Source: an uncultured Eggerthellaceae bacterium (GTDB lineage: Bacteria > Actinomycetota > Coriobacteriia > Coriobacteriales > Eggerthellaceae). From it: 31,146 bases of DNA. Numbering within the stretch: position 1 is the first letter of the stretch; each line of letters starts with the position of its first letter. The translations under genes and the position numbers were made by a program. The notes under the pieces are model-generated. The model was given only the letters and a program-made list of their open reading frames with translations. It was not told the origin of the DNA and made no database searches. Positions 9,556 through 16,765 of this stretch are shown here, piece after piece. The stretch covers positions 1 to 31,146 of the forward strand of contig CAJUSL010000014.1 in assembly GCA_910589135.1 (NCBI GenBank), read 5' to 3'.

Positions 9556-10402
9556 CGCCGTGGACGCGACGGCGACAACCTGCCACGTCTGCCCGCATCT
9601 CTGCCGGCTCGCCGAAGGGGAGCTGGGGCGCTGCCGCGCGCGGCGTGCAAGGCAGGGGCGCGTGGTCGACGACAACTACGGACGCGTGACGTCGCTCGCG
9701 CTCGACCCCGTCGAAAAGAAGCCGCTCGCCCGCTTCATGCGCGGGTCGAAGGTGCTCTCGGTGGGGTCGTACGGATGCAACCTTGACTGCGGGTTCTGCC
9801 AGAACGCCTCGATTGCCTGCGCAGGCGCAAACGACGTTCCGTGGCGCGAAGTCACCCCCGACGAGCTGGTGCAGGCCGCATTGCGCGCGACCGCGCGCGG
9901 CAACGTCGGGCTCGCCTTCACGTACAACGAGCCGCTCGTCGGCTTCGAGTACGTGCGGGACTGCAGCCTCCTCGCCCACGAGGCGGGGCTCGTGAACGTG
10001 CTGGTGTCGAACGGCATGGCAAACCCCGGGCCCATCGCCGAGCTGCTGCCGCTGATCGACGCGGCCAACATCGACCTGAAGGGGTTCACCCAGCAGTTCT
10101 ACGACCTCGTCGGCGGCGACCTCGCATGCGTGAAGTCGACGATAGCCGCCCTCGCACGGACGGAGAGCTGCCACGTGGAGGTCACCACGCTGGTGGTGCC
10201 GGGGCTCAACGACGACCCGCGCCAGGTCGCCGAAGCGGCCCGCTGGCTCGCCTCGCTCGACGGCGGCATCGTGTACCATCTCACGCGCTTCTTTCCCTGC
10301 CACCGCTTCGCCGCGGCCGAGCCCACGGCCGCCGAAGACGTGCGCCGGCTGGCGGATGTTGCGCGCGAGCACCTTGCGCACGTGGTCGTCGGCAACTGCT
10401 AG
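9536..10402 (+). CDS. amrS: AmmeMemoRadiSam system radical SAM enzyme
   Basis: A 288-residue radical SAM protein of the AmmeMemoRadiSam set. The SAM-binding cluster motif is CNLDCGFC (CxxxCxxC, Cys81, 85 and 88), preceded by VGSYG. An extra N-terminal cysteine group (CHVCPHLC followed by GRC) may hold a second site or zinc, as in relatives of pyruvate-formate-lyase activating enzymes. The C-terminal part has the barrel features ANIDLKGFTQQFYDL and VTTLVVPGLNDD, the latter common to this group. GTG 9536 is preceded by AAGGA and overlaps the previous gene by 20 bases; GTG 9515 or 9560 are possible. The overlap means the fusion protein and this enzyme are made together, which fits a shared modification pathway with unknown substrate. 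Confidence 0.92.
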   Translation: MDSKSGNAVDATATTCHVCPHLCRLAEGELGRCRARRARQGRVVDDNYGRVTSLALDPVEKKPLARFMRGSKVLSVGSYGCNLDCGFCQNASIACAGANDVPWREVTPDELVQAALRATARGNVGLAFTYNEPLVGFEYVRDCSLLAHEAGLVNVLVSNGMANPGPIAELLPLIDAANIDLKGFTQQFYDLVGGDLACVKSTIAALARTESCHVEVTTLVVPGLNDDPRQVAEAARWLASLDGGIVYHLTRFFPCHRFAAAEPTAAEDVRRLADVAREHLAHVVVGNC

Positions 10403-10476
10403 AACGCGCCACCGCACGCGCCATCACCTGGCCGTCCGGCCGCTTGATGCGCTCCGATGGCGCATGCGGTTTCGTG

Positions 10477-10482
10477 CATAAT
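10477..10482 (+). promoter_or_regulatory. Candidate -10 (CATAAT) of the TetR gene
   Basis: CATAAT ends six bases before an ATG at 10489, in frame with the TetR gene. If used as -10, transcription would start near that ATG, giving a leaderless mRNA for a protein ten residues longer than the one from 10519. Confidence 0.4.
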
Positions 10483-10518
10483 AAAGGCATGCGAACGGCG
10501 ACGGTCACAGGAGCACCC

Positions 10519-11061
10519 ATGGGCGAAACGAACCGCGGCAGCGACGAGCTGAAGATGCGCATCCTCAGGGCCGTCACGCGCCCCATCGCCGACATGACGG
10601 TCGAGCAGATCTGCGAGGGCGCCGGCGTCTCGCGCCAGACGTTCTACACGCACTTCAAGTCGAAGTTCGACGTCGTCTACTGGTACCTCTCCATCGCCGA
10701 AGAGGCCTATCTTTACGAAATCGGGCGCACGCTCTCTCTCGAGGAAGGCCTCGACGGCTTCTTCGAGCTCCTGTACCGGGAACGCGAGCCCCTGGTCAAC
10801 GCCTTCGAGAAGGACCCCAAGAAGCGCGAGCTCAGGCACCGGCTCGAGAAGCCCTGCAACGAGTTCATGTGGACCATCCTCTCGAAAGGCATCGACGTCG
10901 GCGAGGACCTGCGCTTCTGCATCGTCTACACCGTGGAGTCCGCGAACTGCCTCGTTGCCAGCTGGTGCCTGAACGGCATGGACGAGCCACCCGAGGTGGT
11001 CTCGAGGCGCCTGGCTATGTGCGTGCCCGCCGCCCTGGCCGAGTTGGCGCGCCTGGCATGA
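10519..11061 (+). CDS. TetR-family transcriptional regulator
   Basis: A 180-residue regulator. Residues about 11-55 contain the TetR helix-turn-helix: LKMRILRAVTRPIADMTVEQICEGAGVS with the recognition helix SRQTFYTHFKSKFDVVYWYL. The C-terminal ligand domain is helical with few recognisable motifs (LEEGLDGFFELLYRERE, CIVYTVESANCLVASW). It lies 117 bases after the radical SAM gene and precedes the molybdoenzyme operon in the same direction, separated by an inverted-repeat element. That makes it a candidate regulator of the molybdoenzyme, but the neighbouring AmmeMemoRadiSam genes are also possible targets. The start at 10519 has AGGAG six bases upstream; a leaderless start at 10489 would add ten residues. 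Confidence 0.9.
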   Translation: MGETNRGSDELKMRILRAVTRPIADMTVEQICEGAGVSRQTFYTHFKSKFDVVYWYLSIAEEAYLYEIGRTLSLEEGLDGFFELLYREREPLVNAFEKDPKKRELRHRLEKPCNEFMWTILSKGIDVGEDLRFCIVYTVESANCLVASWCLNGMDEPPEVVSRRLAMCVPAALAELARLA

Positions 11062-11084
11062 CAGGGGACGTTCGCTTTCGACAT

Positions 11085-11212
11085 GCTTCATGAGGTAGAG
11101 GATGCCCTCGCTTCGACTCGTCGTCGCCTCGAACTAACCCGGCTTCGCCGAGTGGATTTCTCGGCTCCTTTGGCTTTCAACTACGCTCGTGGCATCCTCC
11201 GTTCCATGAAGC
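11085..11212. repeat. 128-bp element with imperfect 22-bp terminal inverted repeats
   Basis: GCTTCATG-N6-AGGATGCC (11085-11106) is answered by GGCATCCT-N6-CATGAAGC (11191-11212): the two eight-base blocks at each end match exactly, while the six bases between differ. A small hairpin of CGGC/GCCG lies inside. It could be a MITE, an intergenic repeat or a structured RNA. No target duplication is obvious. Confidence 0.55.
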
Positions 11213-11233
11213 GACCTAATTCCCCCGCCGTAC

Positions 11234-11259
11234 TTGACAAAAGCACGCGATTGTAAGTT
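11234..11259 (+). promoter_or_regulatory. Weak candidate promoter of the molybdoenzyme operon
   Basis: TTGACA (11234-11239) followed after 14 bases by TAAGTT (11254-11259). The -35 is perfect but the spacing is short, so the pair is uncertain. Confidence 0.35.
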
Positions 11260-11372
11260 TCCCGCGCCGGTTGCGCCTGCTAGGATGGACGCATCACCAG
11301 CCTCGAAATCTCAAGGTCGCGTGCCACTGCGAGGCCATCGGCACCCTGGCACGCCGAGCGAAAGGCGTCCCC

Positions 11373-13526
11373 ATGGCGGAACCAGGCATCCACGAACCCC
11401 GGCCCCACGAACGAAGGCGCACCGTCCCGTCGGTCTGCGGAGGCTGCCACAACAGCTGCCGCATCAACGTGGAGGTTGACGGCGACCAGATCGTCCGCGT
11501 CACCGGCGTTCCCGGCGACCCCAGAACCGGCGGCGCCATCTGCTCGAAAGGCCAGGCGGGCCCGCAGATCGCACACGACCCCAGGCGCCTTCTCTATCCC
11601 GTGCGCCGCACAGGCGAGCGCGGGGCGGGCACGTGGGAACGCGTCTCCTGGGACGAGGCGCTGCGCGAGCTAGCGTCGAAGATAGAAGCTGCAAAGGAGC
11701 AGTTCGGACCCACGTCCGTGGCGTTCATCCGCGGGCAGGCGCCCGGCTGGGGCTTCACCTACGACATGACGCAGCGGCTCGCCCACTGCGTGGGCACCGA
11801 GGTCGGCATGGGGGCGTCGGAGTGCTTCGTGCCGCGCGCGGTGGCCGAGGCCATCACCTACGGCGGCATGCCCTCGCACTGCGACTACGCCAACGCCGAC
11901 CTGCTGATCTTCTGGGGCAAGCAGCCCGCCTTCTCGTGCGCGCCCTCGCTTCGCAAGATCTACGACGCGCGCGAGGGCGGCGCCAAGCTGGTATGCGTCG
12001 ACCCGCTCCACTTCCACCTGGGCGCCACGGCGGACGTCGTGCTGCAGCCCGAACCCGGCACCGACCTGGCCATGATGCTGGCCATGATCCACACGATCGT
12101 CGAGCAAGGCCTCTGGGATCGCGAGTTCGTCGACACGTACACCAACGACCCGGGGCTCAAGCGCCTCGCCGCCCACGTGCGCGGCGAGAACGCCAACGGC
12201 GTGGCCTACACGCCCGCATGGGCCGAGGAAATCACCGGCGTCCCTGCCGCCGACATCGAGGCCCTGGCCGTCGAGTACGCCACCACCCCCAGGGCCGGCC
12301 TCGTTCCCGGACACGGGCTCGAGGGCCGCACGAACGTCACGCACACCACGCGCGCCGTCGCCATCCTGCGCGCCATCACGGGGCACCTCGACCGCAAGGG
12401 CTGCGACGTGTTCACGCCGAAGAGCCCCGACCGCAACCCGCACTTCACGCTGATCGACCACGTGCTGCCCGACTTCGAGCCACAGGGGCCCGTGAAGATG
12501 TTCTCGGTGCCGCCGTACAACCCCGAGGACTCCTCGTGGCCGCTGCTGTTCTCGGGCCAGGGACTGCTGCCCACGCCTGATGTGCTGCGCTGCATGCACG
12601 AGGGGAAGACGAAGGTGGCCATCCTGCAGGGGGCGAACATCATGGTCACGCAGCCGCAGCCCGACGTCACGCGCACCGCACTCGAGAACGTCGACTACCT
12701 GTGCGTGATTGACCCCTACCTGTGCGAGACGGCCGAGCTGGCCGACCTGGTGCTGCCCGCCGCCACCTACCTCGAGCGCACCGAGCCCGAATGGTTCAAG
12801 TCCGACGTGTGGCTGCCCATCCTCACGCTGCGCCAGAAGGCCACGACCGTCGGCGAGGCGCTGCCCGACACGCAGATCATGATCGGGCTGGGCCGCGCGC
12901 TCGGATACGTCGACGAGTTCCCCACCGAGGACATCGTCTACTACATCGACGAGGACCTGAAGCCCTCCGGCATCACGCTGAAACAGCTCCAGGAATCCCC
13001 CGACGGCATCCCCTTCGGAAGCATCGCCTACGAGAAGTTCAAGAAGGACGGTTTCCGCGCCCCGGGCGGCAAGGTGAACATCTACTCCGAGGTGCTCGAC
13101 GCCAACGGATTCCCGCCGCTGCCCGTGTGGATCGAGCCTGCGGAGTCGCCGCGCGCCGAACCCGAGCTGGCCCGCGAGTACCCCTTCGTGGTCTTCACCG
13201 GGCGCTCCGGCCCCATGTTCGTCCACGAACAACGCCGCACGATCCCCTGGCTGCGCGAGATGCAGCCCGAGCCGTACCTGTGGATCAATGCCGAGGTGGC
13301 CGCCGAGCTCGGCATCGACGAAGGCGACCTCGTGAAGGTGTCGTCGCCGCGCGGGTCGATCGAGATCAAGGCCACGCCGACCGTCATCGTCAGGAGGGAC
13401 TGCCTGTACGTGCCCGGAGGATGGGCCGGCGCGAACTACAACGAGCTCGGCATCGACGAGGCGCTCGACCCCATCTCGAGCCAAGCCAACTACACGATGT
13501 GCCTCGGCCGCATCGAGAAGCTTTAG
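11373..13526 (+). CDS. Molybdopterin oxidoreductase, DMSO-reductase family, catalytic subunit
   Basis: A 717-residue member of the family that uses a bis-pterin molybdenum (or tungsten) cofactor. The N-terminal iron-sulfur motif is CGGCHNSC and a fourth cysteine at 57 (Cys22, 25, 29 and 57), followed by PVRRTGERG and WERVSWDEAL. Cys151 in GASECFVPR sits where the metal ligand is expected. Cofactor-binding regions include RNPHFTLID, LVLPAATYLER and the C-terminal LGIDEGDLVKVSSPRG. There is no twin-arginine signal in the first 30 residues, so it should act in the cytoplasm, unlike typical DmsA. AAAGG precedes the ATG at 11373. It is followed by a ferredoxin and a DmsC-like anchor, forming a three-subunit enzyme. 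The substrate is unknown; relatives reduce sulfur compounds or catechols, and acetylene hydratase also belongs here. Confidence 0.9.
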   Translation: MAEPGIHEPRPHERRRTVPSVCGGCHNSCRINVEVDGDQIVRVTGVPGDPRTGGAICSKGQAGPQIAHDPRRLLYPVRRTGERGAGTWERVSWDEALRELASKIEAAKEQFGPTSVAFIRGQAPGWGFTYDMTQRLAHCVGTEVGMGASECFVPRAVAEAITYGGMPSHCDYANADLLIFWGKQPAFSCAPSLRKIYDAREGGAKLVCVDPLHFHLGATADVVLQPEPGTDLAMMLAMIHTIVEQGLWDREFVDTYTNDPGLKRLAAHVRGENANGVAYTPAWAEEITGVPAADIEALAVEYATTPRAGLVPGHGLEGRTNVTHTTRAVAILRAITGHLDRKGCDVFTPKSPDRNPHFTLIDHVLPDFEPQGPVKMFSVPPYNPEDSSWPLLFSGQGLLPTPDVLRCMHEGKTKVAILQGANIMVTQPQPDVTRTALENVDYLCVIDPYLCETAELADLVLPAATYLERTEPEWFKSDVWLPILTLRQKATTVGEALPDTQIMIGLGRALGYVDEFPTEDIVYYIDEDLKPSGITLKQLQESPDGIPFGSIAYEKFKKDGFRAPGGKVNIYSEVLDANGFPPLPVWIEPAESPRAEPELAREYPFVVFTGRSGPMFVHEQRRTIPWLREMQPEPYLWINAEVAAELGIDEGDLVKVSSPRGSIEIKATPTVIVRRDCLYVPGGWAGANYNELGIDEALDPISSQANYTMCLGRIEKL

Positions 13527-13538
13527 GAAGTGATCGAC

Positions 13539-14075
13539 ATGCAGCACGCTTTCCATTTCAACGTAGACCGCTGCGCCGAGTGCTTCGCCTGCGAAGTGGC
13601 CTGCAAGGCGGAACACCAGCTGAGGCCCCACGCCCAGGAAGAGCCCGGCGCCTCAGGCCCCCGCTATCGCCAGGTGGTGGCGCTTGAGAAGCCGGCAGGC
13701 GACGACGGCAGCGGATCGATCCAATACGTGTCCATGGCATGCATGCACTGCGGGGACGCGGCATGCATGTCGGTATGTCCCGCGAAGGCCATCTATCGCG
13801 ACCACGAGTTCGGGGCCGTGCTGGTCGATCGCAGCAAATGCATCGGGTGCCGCTACTGCTCGTGGGCATGCGAGTTCGGCGCTCCGCAGTTCGACCGCGA
13901 CGGCCTGATGCAGAAGTGCGACATGTGCATCGACCGGCTGCGCGCCGGCAAGAAGCCCGCCTGCGTGGAGACCTGCTGCGGAGGAGCCATCACGTTGGCA
14001 ACCGTCGACGAGGTCGAGGGCACCGTGCGCGAGTCGGCCGCCCGGCGCCTGGGCGCCGCACGCAGGCTCCTCTAG
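13539..14075 (+). CDS. Four-cluster ferredoxin subunit (DmsB/PhsB type)
   Basis: A 178-residue electron-transfer protein with four cysteine groups: CAECFACEVAC (12-22), CMHCGDAACMSVC, CIGCRYCSWAC and CDMCIDRLRAGKKPACVETC. These are the groups for four 4Fe-4S clusters as in the iron-sulfur subunit of DMSO, polysulfide and thiosulfate reductases. It should carry electrons between the membrane anchor and the molybdenum subunit. AGGAA lies nine bases before the ATG at 13539, which is why I prefer it over GTG 13530. It begins 12 bases after the stop of the catalytic subunit and is separated from the anchor gene by 75 bases containing a strong hairpin. No signal peptide is present, matching a cytoplasmic complex. 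Confidence 0.94.
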   Translation: MQHAFHFNVDRCAECFACEVACKAEHQLRPHAQEEPGASGPRYRQVVALEKPAGDDGSGSIQYVSMACMHCGDAACMSVCPAKAIYRDHEFGAVLVDRSKCIGCRYCSWACEFGAPQFDRDGLMQKCDMCIDRLRAGKKPACVETCCGGAITLATVDEVEGTVRESAARRLGAARRLL

Positions 14076-14132
14076 CCCGAAACGCTCGGGCGCGTCCGTG
14101 GCACGCGCGCAGCCACACGGATGCGCCCGAGC
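14075..14132 (+). promoter_or_regulatory. Mutually exclusive hairpins between ferredoxin and anchor genes
   Basis: GCCCGA (14075-14080) can pair with TCGGGC (14086-14091). The larger alternative pairs 14084-14100 with 14116-14132 over 17 bases, with one G-U pair, and buries an ATG at 14121. The first hairpin uses bases of the second one's left arm, so only one can form. There is no T-run, so this is likely a translational or mRNA-stability element. Confidence 0.55.
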
Positions 14133-14150
14133 AGCCTCGACGCCGAAACC

Positions 14151-15140
14151 ATGTCCATCCCCCTGAACGAGAAGAAGCACAGCGAGGCGCCGCTGATCGC
14201 CTTCACGCTGTGCATGCCAGCAGCCGTCGGCATCGCCGCGCTGGCCGCGCTGTTGGGCTTCCGGACGCCCGGCGTCGCCGCATGCCTTCTGGCCGCAGCG
14301 TCGCTTTCGCTTGCCACCGTCGGCATGCTGGCCTCGGTGTTCCACCTCGCCAAGCCGCTGCGCGCCCCCTTTTCGCTGCGCCACCTCTCGTCCTCGTGGC
14401 TGTCGCGCGAGATCGTGGCCGTTGCGGCCTTCTGGCTGTTCGACGCAGCCTGGCTCTTGGGATGCCTGCTGCCCGACGATGCCGTGCTCGTTGCCGGCGA
14501 AGGACTCGCGGCGACGTCCGGCGTCGCGCTGCTGTTCGTGATAACGCGCGCATACCACGTGTCCACGCGCCCGGCCTGGACAGGCGTCGAAGGCCTTCTG
14601 GAGCTGGTTGCGGCCGCGTGCGGCGCAGGATCGGGCGTGGTGCTGCTGTGCCTCTTCTGCAGCCTGGCGCTCGAGGGGCTGGGAGCTGCGCCGTCTGCGA
14701 CAAGCATCGTCGAACCGGCGTTATTCGCCGCAAGGCTCGCCACGCTGTGCGCAGCCCAAATCGCCGCGTTCGCCCTCGACGTGGCCTCGCACCGCCTCAG
14801 GCGCGTGCGGCTGGCCGCCATGGCGGAGGCCAGCGACGAGCGCATACCCCTGACGCTTGCCAACTACGACAAGCTGCAGCCGATGCTGCGAAAGGCATGG
14901 ACCGTCGAGGGCATGGCCGTCGTCATGACGTGCATCTTCTGCGCCGTGGCCGCCATCCACGCGATCGCCTCGCCCGAAACGGTCGGCACGGATTCCCTGT
15001 TCGCCCCGAACGGGAGCCTTGTGGCCATGGGCATATGCCTGGCGCTCGCATCGCTGCAGTTCGCCGCGCATGGCCTGCAGCGCTGGCTGTTCTACGAGAT
15101 TCCCGTGCCGGTACGCTTCGTCGCCGCCCTGAGGAAGTAG
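14151..15140 (+). CDS. DmsC-like membrane anchor subunit
   Basis: A 329-residue membrane protein with about eight hydrophobic helices. It carries the DmsC features EAPLIAFTLCMPAAVGI at the first helix and HLAKPLRAPFSLRHLSSSWLSREI, where the SWLSRE box is the family mark. Such anchors oxidise menaquinol and pass electrons to the ferredoxin subunit. With the catalytic subunit lacking a Tat signal, the complex may face the cytoplasm, or electrons may be returned to the quinone pool. The start is uncertain: ATG 14151 lies outside the hairpin that covers an alternative ATG at 14121, and neither has a good ribosome-binding site. The gene ends just before a convergent terminator. Confidence 0.85.
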   Translation: MSIPLNEKKHSEAPLIAFTLCMPAAVGIAALAALLGFRTPGVAACLLAAASLSLATVGMLASVFHLAKPLRAPFSLRHLSSSWLSREIVAVAAFWLFDAAWLLGCLLPDDAVLVAGEGLAATSGVALLFVITRAYHVSTRPAWTGVEGLLELVAAACGAGSGVVLLCLFCSLALEGLGAAPSATSIVEPALFAARLATLCAAQIAAFALDVASHRLRRVRLAAMAEASDERIPLTLANYDKLQPMLRKAWTVEGMAVVMTCIFCAVAAIHAIASPETVGTDSLFAPNGSLVAMGICLALASLQFAAHGLQRWLFYEIPVPVRFVAALRK

Positions 15141-15167
15141 GGCGCGTCGGAAGACGTTCGCTTTCGC

Positions 15168-15224
15168 GCATCGGGCGGCGGGGCGAAGTGGCCCGGCCCC
15201 ATTGTCGCCCGATGCCAACTTTTA
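15168..15224 (+). terminator. Terminator between the DmsC-like and TlpA-like genes
   Basis: GCATCGGGCG (15168-15177) pairs with CGCCCGATGC (15206-15215), with additional G/C pairing within, followed by four T at 15220-15223. It lies between two convergent genes and probably stops the molybdoenzyme operon. Confidence 0.75.
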
Positions 15225-15243
15225 GCCTCGCCGTCATGCCCTG

Positions 15244-16077
15244 CTACGCCAGGACCATCTCGATTCCGCGCTCGAGCGTGGACGCGTCGATGGCGCCCGA
15301 CGCATAGGCCTCCACCGTGCCGTCGGCGTTGATGAAATACGTCTGCGGTATGGACGTGATGCCATAGAGCACCTGCCCCTGCGTCGTGTCGTCGAAATAG
15401 ACCGGGAAGGTGTAGCCGCTCTGCTCCACGAGCTGCAGCGCCCGCTCGCGCGTCTCGCCGTTGAAGTCGGGCACGTTCAGCATGACGAACTGCAGCTGAT
15501 CGCCGTACTGCTCGTAGGCGGCCTGGAACTCGGGCATTTCCATCTTGCACGGGCCGCACGTGCTGGCCCAGAAGTTCAGCACCACCGGCTTGCCCTTCAG
15601 GTCGTCCAGCGACACCTTCCCCCCGTCGACGGCAGTCATCTCGAAGTCGGGGGCGGCCGTCTTGCCGGCGTCGGCATCCTCGCCCGAAGCACCGCCGGCA
15701 CCATCTGTCGAACCGGCAGCCCCATCCGGGCCCGACTCGCCCGTTCCGTCGCCCACACGCTGGGTGGTTTCGCCCTGCGTCTGCAGCGACTGCGGCTGGG
15801 CGCCCGGCGCAAGCACGTTGTACGCCACGGCCGCCACGACGATTACGACGACCAGCACGACGATGCCGACGACCAGGCCCTTCTTCGACGCAGCCGCAGA
15901 CGCGCCGCCCGCGCCTTCCGAGGCGGCCTTCACCTTCGCCTGCGCGGCGCTGCGCCCCTTCGCCTTCGCCTTTGCAGCGTCGCGCTTGCCCGGCTTCTGC
16001 TGCCTGGCCTTCGCCTGCGAAGCCTGCTCGTCGGCGCTTGCCGCATAGTTCTTCGTGTAGTTCGATTCCTCAGCCAT
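15244..16077 (-). CDS. Membrane-anchored TlpA/ResA-like thiol-disulfide oxidoreductase
   Basis: A 277-residue protein. Residues 1-65 form an unusual cytoplasmic tail rich in Lys, Ala and Gln (KAKAKGRSAAQAKVKAA), then one membrane helix at about 67-87, a Gly/Asp/Ser-rich linker (90-140), and an extracytoplasmic thioredoxin domain with FWASTCGPCKMEMPEF (Cys174 and Cys177) and a conserved proline in SIPQTYF. It should reduce disulfides outside the membrane, for example on apocytochromes or secreted enzymes, using electrons passed by CcdA, encoded directly upstream. The ATG lies 26 bases after the ccdA stop. It is the last gene of the K+ channel-ccdA-tlpA operon. The long lysine-rich tail is not typical of ResA proteins. 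Confidence 0.9.
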   Translation of the reverse strand: MAEESNYTKNYAASADEQASQAKARQQKPGKRDAAKAKAKGRSAAQAKVKAASEGAGGASAAASKKGLVVGIVVLVVVIVVAAVAYNVLAPGAQPQSLQTQGETTQRVGDGTGESGPDGAAGSTDGAGGASGEDADAGKTAAPDFEMTAVDGGKVSLDDLKGKPVVLNFWASTCGPCKMEMPEFQAAYEQYGDQLQFVMLNVPDFNGETRERALQLVEQSGYTFPVYFDDTTQGQVLYGITSIPQTYFINADGTVEAYASGAIDASTLERGIEMVLA

Positions 16078-16102
16078 GCAAAGGCCAACCTTTCCGAAAC
16101 AT

Positions 16103-16765
16103 CTAGCTCAACAACGTCAGGAGCCGGCCCAGCAGCCCCGTCGCCATCAGCACGCCGATAGCGACCAGCAGCCAGCCGCAGACCTTCGTGATGACGTCGT
16201 AGTTCCGCTTGATCGCGTCGAACGCGCCCTTCAGCTTGTCGATGAGCAGCGCGCTGGCCACGAAGGGAATGCCCAGCCCCGCCGAATAGCACAGCAGCAT
16301 CAGCACGCCGGTCACCGCCGAAGCCTGCTGCGACGCCAGCATGAGCGCCGACCCGAGAAACGCGCCCACGCACGGCGTCCATCCGATGGAGAACACGACA
16401 CCGAACAGCAGCGACGAAAAGAAGCCCAGCCGCCTCTCCCCCGGGCCCGATCCCATCCCCTTGAAGAGGTCGACCTTGATGAAGCCCAGGAAGTACAGGC
16501 CGAAGAGCACGACCACCGCGCCGCACACCGCGTCGAGCGCGATGCGGTGCGCCACCAGGAACGACCCCAGCGTGCCGGCCAGCGCGCCCATGGCGACGAA
16601 CACGGCCGTGAAGCCCAGCACGAACCCCAGCGCGTTGCGCAGCACCACCGGCGTGCGCTGCTCTTCGCCTGCCGCGAAGTACGTCACGTAGATGGGAATC
16701 ATGGGCAGAAGGCACGGCGACACGAACGTGATGATGCCCTCCAGGAACGAAATGAGAAACTGCAT
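16103..16765 (-). CDS. ccdA: CcdA-like thiol-electron transporter
   Basis: A 220-residue membrane protein with six hydrophobic helices, the size of the CcdA family, which carries electrons across the membrane from cytoplasmic thioredoxin. The two conserved cysteines are present: SPCLLPM in the first helix (Cys18) and GWTPCVGAF in the fourth (Cys132). The start codon ATG overlaps the stop of the K+ channel gene (TGATG, 16767-16763), with GAGG upstream, so the two are coupled. GTG 16768 would add one residue. The downstream gene is a TlpA-like thioredoxin, its expected acceptor. Confidence 0.93.
   Translation of the reverse strand: MQFLISFLEGIITFVSPCLLPMIPIYVTYFAAGEEQRTPVVLRNALGFVLGFTAVFVAMGALAGTLGSFLVAHRIALDAVCGAVVVLFGLYFLGFIKVDLFKGMGSGPGERRLGFFSSLLFGVVFSIGWTPCVGAFLGSALMLASQQASAVTGVLMLLCYSAGLGIPFVASALLIDKLKGAFDAIKRNYDVITKVCGWLLVAIGVLMATGLLGRLLTLLS

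Larger units (their letters stand above)
11062..11372. other. Intergenic region with inverted-repeat element and candidate promoter
   Basis: There is no supported gene in these 311 bases. They hold the inverted-repeat element (11085-11212) and, after it, a perfect -35-like TTGACA at 11234-11239 with TAAGTT at 11254-11259 only 14 bases later. The remaining stretch to the molybdoenzyme start is unremarkable. Confidence 0.5.

Noticed and set aside
11067..15167. Shared 14-base string GACGTTCGCTTTCG after two stop codons (near 11067 and 15153)
   Set aside because: One or two matches of this length are expected by chance in 31 kb, and the surrounding bases differ.
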